Source: JACJYC01 sp964558465 (GTDB lineage: Bacteria; Bacteroidota; Bacteroidia; Chitinophagales; Saprospiraceae). From it: 64,000 nucleotides of DNA. Made by a program: the position numbers and the translations under genes. The stretch lies in assembly GCA_964558465.1 (NCBI GenBank), contig CAZLEF010000028.1:1-64000 (forward strand), written 5' to 3'. Under the pieces are notes generated by a model that was not told the origin of the DNA, ran no database searches, and saw only the letters and a list, made by a program, of their open reading frames with translations. Positions 58,310 through 64,000 of the stretch are shown here, one piece after another. Position 1 is the stretch's first letter, and each line of letters opens with the position of its first letter.

Positions 58310-58573
58310 ATGATCATTACATTCAATGAACTAAGGGACATCAAACACAAGCTCCCCACCGGCAGTGTCGCCCGGATCGCCAATGAGTTAAAAATTAAAG
58401 AACAAACGGTGCGGAATTATTTCGGCGCCAAAAAATTTGAAGACGGCGACTTTGCCGCAAATCATCTTGAACCTGGCCCTGACGGTGGAATTGTGAACCT
58501 TGAAGATCCTACCATCTTGAATGCTGCGCTTAAAATACTTAGAGAGCACAACATCCAGTTCCAGTTAAAATGA
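58310..58573 (+). CDS. Small helix-turn-helix DNA-binding protein
   Basis: An 87-residue cytoplasmic protein. ATG 58310 begins MIITFNELRDIKHKLP; an in-frame ATG at 58286 would add eight residues. The helix-turn-helix is in SVARIANELKIKEQTVRNYFGAKK, typical of a small family of Bacteroidota DNA-binding proteins. The C-terminal LNAALKILREH could form a dimerisation helix. It is flanked by its own promoter and by a strong terminator, so it is monocistronic. High expression is likely. Target genes unknown. Confidence 0.85.
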   Translation: MIITFNELRDIKHKLPTGSVARIANELKIKEQTVRNYFGAKKFEDGDFAANHLEPGPDGGIVNLEDPTILNAALKILREHNIQFQLK

Positions 58574-58582
58574 GATCTGGAG

Positions 58583-58621
58583 AAACGGGAAGCTGCAAAT
58601 GTTGCTTCCCGTTTTTTTTTT
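58583..58621 (+). terminator. Strong rho-independent terminator
   Basis: Perfect 11-bp arms AAACGGGAAGC (58583-58593) and GCTTCCCGTTT (58604-58614) with a 10-nt loop, followed by an uninterrupted T tract to 58621. It lies 10 bp after the stop codon of the HTH gene. Confidence 0.92.
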
Positions 58622-58632
58622 GACCGGGTTTC

Positions 58633-59343
58633 CTAAAATGCGAGGTAAAAGGGCGCCGTCAGATCGCGGTATGCTTGTGTCCATGGGTTGACCCCCTCCT
58701 GCCGGATGACCAATTCTCCTGCCTGAAGGGGAATGGAGATTCGCTCAAATTGCAGGAGCAACCGGGTCGGCGCCTTGCCGGATTTGGTTTTTACGGCGGT
58801 TGTTCTGGAACAATATAACAAATAACGGGAAGCCATTTCCCGGAATCTTACGCCTTCTGCCACAGGCAGGATCAGGGTGAATTTTCCCTGACTGGATAAA
58901 AGGGTCGAAACCGCTTCCAACAAATCCCGATGGTTCAGCGTGACCGTATGTCTTACCCGGTTCTTTTCCGGGTTATCCGAAAGCAATGCCCTGTCGTAAA
59001 ACGGCGGATTGCTCACAATCAGGTCGTAGGGCCCCTTGCCTTGCTGAAGGAATGCCTGGATAGAAACCGGGAAGATATTCAATCGCGTTGCCCAGGGGCT
59101 TGCATTCATATTTTCCCTGGCCTGCAGCGCGGCTTTTTCATCAATTTCCACCGCATCAATCGTCGCGGTCATGGTCTTTTGGGCCAGCATAATGGAGATC
59201 AACCCGGTTCCGGCGCCGATATCCAGTATGGTTTCGGCGCCAGAGGTTTCCGTCCAGGCGCCCAAAAGAACGCCGTCGGTTCCCACTTTCATCGGACAGC
59301 GATCCTGCCGGATACTGAATTGTTTAAAATGAAAGATGTCCAT
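58633..59343 (-). CDS. trmN6: tRNA1(Val) (adenine37-N6)-methyltransferase
   Basis: A 236-residue SAM-dependent methyltransferase that modifies A37 of tRNA1(Val). N-terminal FHFKQFSIRQDRCPMKVGTDGVLLGAW and the SAM site ILDIGAGTGLISI match the YfiC/TrmN6 family. The catalytic motif NPPF is in SNPPFYDRAL, as in N6-adenine methyltransferases. The ATG begins directly after the stop codon of the SNF2 gene (59344-59346), with no intergenic base, so they are translationally linked. Confidence 0.92.
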   Translation of the reverse strand: MDIFHFKQFSIRQDRCPMKVGTDGVLLGAWTETSGAETILDIGAGTGLISIMLAQKTMTATIDAVEIDEKAALQARENMNASPWATRLNIFPVSIQAFLQQGKGPYDLIVSNPPFYDRALLSDNPEKNRVRHTVTLNHRDLLEAVSTLLSSQGKFTLILPVAEGVRFREMASRYLLYCSRTTAVKTKSGKAPTRLLLQFERISIPLQAGELVIRQEGVNPWTQAYRDLTAPFYLAF

Positions 59344-61926
59344 TTATCTGCCGGCAAATGCGCTTGCAAGGTTCTTAAAAAGGTTCAGAGCATTCTCCAC
59401 CACTTCTTTGCTCTCAACCGGGATTTTCAGATAGGTTTCCCCGCTCTTTTCATCCTTTTGCACCAAACTTTCAACCAATTCTTTCGTCTTTTCGGCACTG
59501 CCCAAAGTATTGATCAGGCCCGAGAAAAAAGAAATGCCGGCCTGGGCTAAACCGGCGCCCGTGGCAGGTTCCGGATTTTGCGGCATTTTTCCCGGCTTTT
59601 CAACGGTTTCTGCCGGAGAAGGTTCTGCTGTTTCTACATCATCATCCCCGGTATAGGTCTCTTTTTCAGGAGCCTGCTGGATTTTGGATTCACCGGGCGG
59701 GACTATTTCTTCCACCTCAAGGTCTTCTTCGCCGGTTTCCATATTGGAATGAATGCCGGAGGGTTCCGCTTCTTCCAGTTCGACCGGAGCGGACAAACTT
59801 TCAACATTTTCCATGAATTTGCGCAATTTCGTTTCACTCATGAATATGGAATCTTCACCTTCGGGGTCCAGAACGCCTTTTGCCATTTCGCTTTTGAAGG
59901 CCAGTACGCTCAGCATTCGGTGCTCGATGCTTTGAACGGCAACCATATTGACCACTGTAATGTTGTTTTTTTGACCGATCCGGAAAATCCTGCCGATCCG
60001 CTGTTCCAGCACAGCCGGGTTCCAGGGGATATCCAGATTGATCAGTAAACTCGCACCTTGCAGGTTAAGGCCAATTCCGCCGGCGTCTGTGGAAAGAAAA
60101 ATTTTGCAGTCCGGGTCCTCCCGGAAACGGTCGATCAAATGGCCGCGTCCCTTGCTGTCGACACCTCCGTGCAACCAGGCGTAGCTCACCTCCCTGGCGT
60201 CCAGTTCCTCCGCCACGATACGGGTCATCCTTTCCCATTGACTGAAGATCACCACTTTCTGGTCAGGGTTGGTGAGGGCCTCCTCCAGGATGAACATCAA
60301 CTCGTCCACTTTGGTATCAAACCGGGTTTTTTGATCCAGTATGAAGGTGCTGTCGCAAACCATCCGCATCTGGCTCAGACTGAGAATCAATATTCTCCGG
60401 TCCGTTTCGCTTAAATAATGGTACCTCCGCCATTTTGCAACCAGTCTCGCCACAGTGTCGGCGAGTTCTTTATGGATATCGGATTGTTCCTTGGTCATGG
60501 GCACAAACAGGAATTTGTCCATCCTTTTCGGCAACTGCTTCAGGACCTCCTTTTTAGTCCTGCGAACCATGCATTGGCCAAGTGTCTCGGATATTTCCTT
60601 CAGGTTTTTATACCCGACAACCCTGCCCTCATCGAGCACCTGATAACGGTCGAGAAACCGGTACAAAGGCGGCAGTTTGTACTGGTCGATAAACTGGACA
60701 ATGGAATACAATTCTTCCAGTTTGTTTTCCAGGGGTGTGCCCGTCAAGACGATGCTGTATGGCGTATAAATTTTTTTAAGTTGGGTAGCAACCTTGGTTC
60801 TGAAATTTTTGATCCGCTGGGCTTCGTCCAGGATGACCAGATCGGCATCCATTTTATTTAAGGCAGCCACGTCGTTGGTCGCTACGTTGTAACTCAGGAT
60901 ATGATAAAAGGATTCGGAATCTTCATATTGTTTCCATCGTTTCGTTTGCATGCCTTCCACTACGGCTGCATCCTGCCCCGTAAACTTTTTAATCTCGGAT
61001 TTCCATTGGTACTTCAGGGATGTTGGACATACGATCAGCACCTTCTGGATCCCGATCTCTTTTCGGTAAAGTTCGGCGGCCCCAAGGGCCTGAATGGTTT
61101 TTCCAAGGCCCATTTCATCGGCAATCAGGCACCTGCCTGCCCTGGCGGCAAAAAGGATGCCTTGCCGCTGGTATAGATATAATTTGATATTGGGCAGCAA
61201 TTGATCAAAATATTCATCGGCGGCGCCCTCGGGGATGGCTTTGTGGATTCTTTTCCGGCGGCCGATCTCCTCCCTTTGTTGCAGTATGAATTCAAACGCA
61301 TCGGGCCGGCAGATAAAATCGTTATCTATTTTTTTTCCCTCCAGGATGATCTTGTTGAAAACGCTGAAAGCGCCGGATTTCATGCATCCGTCGGAATCAA
61401 AATAAGCAGCGGCCCACCTTTCATACTCCGCTGAACTCTTTTTTCCAATAGCGATCCTGACCTCTCTTCCGTTTCTGTAATCCAGATAGATCCAGGTATT
61501 GGCCGCCTGAAAACTTTGTTTCAGGAGTTTTTTATTGCCCCGTTTTTTTCCAAGGAAATTCAATACTGCGCTGATATGTTTGCAGATCCCAAGGCGGTTG
61601 GTTTTGAAATCCTGGCAGGTGCACAGGTTGGCGGTATGGTAAAGGTCCGACCCTGGAACATGTCCATAACGGGTTTCTCCGTTTCGGATCGCCACTTCAT
61701 ATTCGTTTCCGGTTTCCGGGTTCAGAACACGGAATTCCGAAAAAACGGGTTCTGTCCCGATGTTCTCAATTTTAAACGGGCTTTCTTCTCCAAATTGTTT
61801 TCTCAGGACGAACTGCCAGGCCTCAAGTTGCAGATTGTCCGGTTGTTTATGATAGGATACCTTCTTGTTTTTTTTGAGCTTTTCGGATTTGGATTTTTTT
61901 GCCCTTGCTCCTTTTGCGGTTTTCAT
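59344..61926 (-). CDS. SNF2-family helicase with N-terminal SWIM zinc finger
   Basis: An 860-residue cytoplasmic ATPase. ATG 61926 is chosen because it begins a lysine-rich basic start; 12 codons could be added upstream. A SWIM zinc finger lies at 102-117 (C-x-C-x10-C-x-H: CTCQ...ICKH). The SNF2 ATPase core has ADEMGLGKT with Lys276, LDEAQRIKN as motif II, SQWERMTRI, and DAGGIGLNLQGAS and NPAVLEQRIGRIFRIGQ as motifs V and VI. A C-terminal tail of about 170 residues is acidic then hydrophobic (SGETYLKIPVESKEVVENAL). SWIM-SNF2 proteins are common in bacteria; a role in chromatin-like remodelling or transcription is not established. The next gene is trmN6, directly abutting. Confidence 0.93.
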   Translation of the reverse strand: MKTAKGARAKKSKSEKLKKNKKVSYHKQPDNLQLEAWQFVLRKQFGEESPFKIENIGTEPVFSEFRVLNPETGNEYEVAIRNGETRYGHVPGSDLYHTANLCTCQDFKTNRLGICKHISAVLNFLGKKRGNKKLLKQSFQAANTWIYLDYRNGREVRIAIGKKSSAEYERWAAAYFDSDGCMKSGAFSVFNKIILEGKKIDNDFICRPDAFEFILQQREEIGRRKRIHKAIPEGAADEYFDQLLPNIKLYLYQRQGILFAARAGRCLIADEMGLGKTIQALGAAELYRKEIGIQKVLIVCPTSLKYQWKSEIKKFTGQDAAVVEGMQTKRWKQYEDSESFYHILSYNVATNDVAALNKMDADLVILDEAQRIKNFRTKVATQLKKIYTPYSIVLTGTPLENKLEELYSIVQFIDQYKLPPLYRFLDRYQVLDEGRVVGYKNLKEISETLGQCMVRRTKKEVLKQLPKRMDKFLFVPMTKEQSDIHKELADTVARLVAKWRRYHYLSETDRRILILSLSQMRMVCDSTFILDQKTRFDTKVDELMFILEEALTNPDQKVVIFSQWERMTRIVAEELDAREVSYAWLHGGVDSKGRGHLIDRFREDPDCKIFLSTDAGGIGLNLQGASLLINLDIPWNPAVLEQRIGRIFRIGQKNNITVVNMVAVQSIEHRMLSVLAFKSEMAKGVLDPEGEDSIFMSETKLRKFMENVESLSAPVELEEAEPSGIHSNMETGEEDLEVEEIVPPGESKIQQAPEKETYTGDDDVETAEPSPAETVEKPGKMPQNPEPATGAGLAQAGISFFSGLINTLGSAEKTKELVESLVQKDEKSGETYLKIPVESKEVVENALNLFKNLASAFAGR

Positions 61927-62004
61927 GGTATGGAAGCCTTTTGCGAGTGAATATAAGGACACCGCCCGTTTTATTCAAATTCACCCGAAAAAATTCCATT
62001 TCCA

Positions 62005-64000
62005 TTACCGGATCAAGGTCGTGCTTCCTTTAAAAAAACCCTTGTTTCCGTCCGGGTATTCTACCTCCAACTGCCAGATGTACACCCCTGAGTTCATGGG
62101 CTGCCCGCGGAAATTCCCGTCCCAACCCCGGTCGATATCGTTGGTGGTAAAGCCGCCGGCTTCAAACACGAGCTCGCCCCACCGGTCAAATATCCGGAAA
62201 ACCAAAACCTGGATCTGATCTCCTGCCCGGCTATGCACCGGCAACCGGTCGTTTGCCCCATCCCCGTTGGGTGTGAACCCGGTGGGCACAAATACAGGAT
62301 TGTCCTTGCGCACAAAAACCGCGAGAACGTCGCTGGCCTCGCAACCTGCTTCATCTGTCACGACCAGTTCGAACGAGGTTTGGTAATCCACCGTGATCAG
62401 GGGCGACGGACAATCGAAACAACTGATCAGGGCGGTATCCCGGGGTGTCCAGGCGTATGCATAAAAGGTCCCCGTACCACCTGTGATCGCAGGAGGGTAT
62501 AATTGCAGGGAATCGCCGTATTGGATCGTCCTGTTCGGGCCCAGGTCCACCATCAACGGGAACGGCTCGCCGACAAAAGCCGGGTACCCCTGCCACAAAC
62601 ATCCTTTGGCATCTCTGACCACAACCGGGTAGCTGCCGGTTGATAAGCCGATCAAAGCGCTGCTTCCTCCAAATGCTATTCCGTCCAGGCTGTACCGGTA
62701 CGGCGGGGTTCCGCCTGATGGATTTAGATCGATCCGCCCGTCGCGGCCGCCCGCGCAGGAAACATACAAAATGTCAACTCCGGCCGACAAAGGCGCTTCC
62801 GGTTGGGAAACCAAAACGGATTGTGTTTGCAGGCATCCCGAGTGGTCTGTTACGGTAAGCTCGTAACTGCCTGCCGGAACCGCCGTCAGGTCCCGGGTAT
62901 TTATGCCGTTATTCCACAAATAAGTATATGGGGTCGATCCCCCTGTAACCAATGCCGTTACGCTGCCCGTTCGGTCGCCATAACAATCCACCGGTTTTGC
63001 AGCCAGTTGAATGCGCAACGGGTCGGGCTGAACAACGGTAGCGATCGCATTGGCTAAACAACGGTTGGCGTCGGTTACCGTCAGGGTATAGACGCCTGTA
63101 GCCAGGCCGGTGAGGTCTTCCGTGACGGCGCCGTTACTCCATAAAAATTGATAGGGTCCGGTTCCGCCGCCCACTGTGATATCAATCGAACCGGATTCAT
63201 CACCTTCACAGATAACCTGGGTCGCCTGGGTGGTCACCACCAGCAATGGGGGTTCAGTTACCAAAATGGTGGCGGTATCCGAACAACCCAGCTCATCGGT
63301 AACGATAAGGGTGTAATTCCCGGCCGGAAGATTGGTCAAATTTGCCACTGCAGGCAGTCCGGGTTTGTCCCATTCATAAGTCAAGTTGCCGGAACCGCCG
63401 GAAATGGTGCTGCTGACAGCCCCCTGGGCAAGCCCGTTGCAAAGGACCGGCGTGGCGGAGAGGGTTAATTCAATACCCGGCGCCGGATCAACGGTTCCGG
63501 TCAAAATAATCGTGCAACCCTGGGCGTCGGTCACGGTTGCAGCATAGGCGCCGGCAGCCAGCCCGGTAGCAGTTTTGTCCTTTTGGCCATCGCTCCAGTT
63601 GAAAGTATACGGGCCGGTCCCGCCTGCAACGGAGACCGTTGCCTGGCCATCCGGTTCCGGACGGCAGCTTGCCAGGGTTGTCACGATACTGCCGGACAGT
63701 TCCAGGGGTTCCGTCAGCTCAAAATCCCTGACTTCTTCACAGCCGTTGCCATCTGTTATTGTAACCGAATGTGGACCTGCAGAAAGCCCGGTTGAATTGG
63801 GCCCTGACTGCCCGTTGTCCCAGACAATGACGTAACTCCCGCTGCCCCCGCCGGCCAGGATCGAGGCTTGTCCATCCGACGATCCGGAACAAAGGGGGTT
63901 CTGGGTCAGCAGCGTCAGGTCCAGCGGCGCCGGTTCGTCAACGGTGAAAACACCTTCAGCGGTACATCCCCGGGCATCCGTAATGGTGGCGGAGAAAGTT
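62005..64000 (-). CDS. SprB-repeat, gliding-motility-associated T9SS type B protein (partial)
   Basis: The reading frame is open to the end of the window, so only the C-terminal 664 residues are seen; the N-terminus lies beyond base 64000. It consists of repeated SprB-type units of about 75 residues (for example SCRPEPDGQATVSVAGGTGP ... VTDAQGC and ICEGDESGSIDITVGGGTGP ... VTDANRC). Six full units and part of another are in view. A PKD-like module follows, with the C-terminal sorting domain VFVPTGFTPNGDGANDRLPV ... FDRWGELVFEAGG ... RGWDGNFRGQ ... YPDGNKGFFKGSTTLIR. In Flavobacterium johnsoniae SprB is the mobile gliding adhesin; whether this cell glides is unknown. It precedes the SNF2 gene by 78 bp. 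Confidence 0.9.
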   Translation of the reverse strand, partial: TFSATITDARGCTAEGVFTVDEPAPLDLTLLTQNPLCSGSSDGQASILAGGGSGSYVIVWDNGQSGPNSTGLSAGPHSVTITDGNGCEEVRDFELTEPLELSGSIVTTLASCRPEPDGQATVSVAGGTGPYTFNWSDGQKDKTATGLAAGAYAATVTDAQGCTIILTGTVDPAPGIELTLSATPVLCNGLAQGAVSSTISGGSGNLTYEWDKPGLPAVANLTNLPAGNYTLIVTDELGCSDTATILVTEPPLLVVTTQATQVICEGDESGSIDITVGGGTGPYQFLWSNGAVTEDLTGLATGVYTLTVTDANRCLANAIATVVQPDPLRIQLAAKPVDCYGDRTGSVTALVTGGSTPYTYLWNNGINTRDLTAVPAGSYELTVTDHSGCLQTQSVLVSQPEAPLSAGVDILYVSCAGGRDGRIDLNPSGGTPPYRYSLDGIAFGGSSALIGLSTGSYPVVVRDAKGCLWQGYPAFVGEPFPLMVDLGPNRTIQYGDSLQLYPPAITGGTGTFYAYAWTPRDTALISCFDCPSPLITVDYQTSFELVVTDEAGCEASDVLAVFVRKDNPVFVPTGFTPNGDGANDRLPVHSRAGDQIQVLVFRIFDRWGELVFEAGGFTTNDIDRGWDGNFRGQPMNSGVYIWQLEVEYPDGNKGFFKGSTTLIR

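Noticed and set aside
59344..61926. Interpretation as part of a restriction or phage-defence (DISARM/BREX-like) locus
   Set aside because: The SNF2 helicase has a SWIM finger and stands with trmN6 and an adhesin gene; no methylase, nuclease or DUF1998-type defence partners are present.

Overview
The window looks like a chromosomal segment of a Bacteroidota bacterium, most likely a member of the Saprospiria (Saprospiraceae / Lewinella / Haliscomenobacter group). This placement is by gene content read by eye. There are several very large secreted proteins with type IX secretion signals (one T9SS type A C-terminus, two gliding-motility-associated type B C-termini), a choice-of-anchor L adhesin, an SprB-repeat protein and a choice-of-anchor B protein. 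A TonB-dependent receptor, many SPII lipoproteins and TAnnTTTG-type -7 promoter boxes also fit. No tRNA, rRNA, CRISPR array, prophage or intact insertion sequence was seen.

Layout. 0.1-8 kb: secreted M1 aminopeptidase, a ThiF/MoeB-rhodanese E1-like enzyme, and a large cysteine-rich secreted protein with a dockerin-like C-terminus. 8-12.3 kb (minus): a tight cytochrome c maturation operon, ccmE - ccsA/ccmF - DUF2520 - small conserved protein. 12.4-15.5 kb: ftsE and a UvrD/PcrA helicase. 15.7-22.3 kb (minus): T9SS choice-of-anchor B protein, hotdog thioesterase, DUF5683 protein, parB, parA and a metal-dependent hydrolase. 22.4-31.6 kb: 2Fe-2S ferredoxin, TPR lipoprotein, purC, TonB-dependent receptor, a papain-fold protein that has lost its catalytic residues, a quinone-oxidoreductase-like MDR enzyme, a frameshifted YfcE-type phosphodiesterase and a di-haem cytochrome lipoprotein. 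31.8-36.9 kb: giant choice-of-anchor L adhesin and a small cytochrome c lipoprotein. 37.4-44.6 kb: CRY-DASH photolyase-like gene, a cNMP/CBS/DUF294 protein paired with a DnaQ-like exonuclease, two lipoproteins and a GT39-type membrane glycosyltransferase. 44.7-50.7 kb: an unrecognised secreted protein, a DUF1080-PA14 protein, and a sorbosone-dehydrogenase-like beta-propeller fused to an azurin-type copper domain. 50.7-58.6 kb: RDD protein, DUF389 protein, pncA, a 1041-residue TPR protein with an outer-membrane beta-barrel partner, and a small HTH protein with its own promoter and terminator. 58.6-64 kb (minus): trmN6, SWIM-SNF2 helicase, and the 3' part of an SprB-repeat gliding-type protein that runs off the window.

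The most striking feature is between the genes. Many gaps hold short tandem arrays with 7-bp units (also 8, 9 and 10 bp). Several begin at the base after a stop codon and stay in 7-bp register for 4 to 14 units. Four of them lie beside a second family: hairpins with a conserved 12-nt loop, GAGCGnAGTCGA, whose stem sequence differs from copy to copy while remaining paired. One heptad array fills the gap between two convergent stop codons; another supplies both stop codons. These recall the heptanucleotide repeats (STRR) of cyanobacteria and REP-type hairpins, but the combined module is, to my knowledge, not a standard annotation class.
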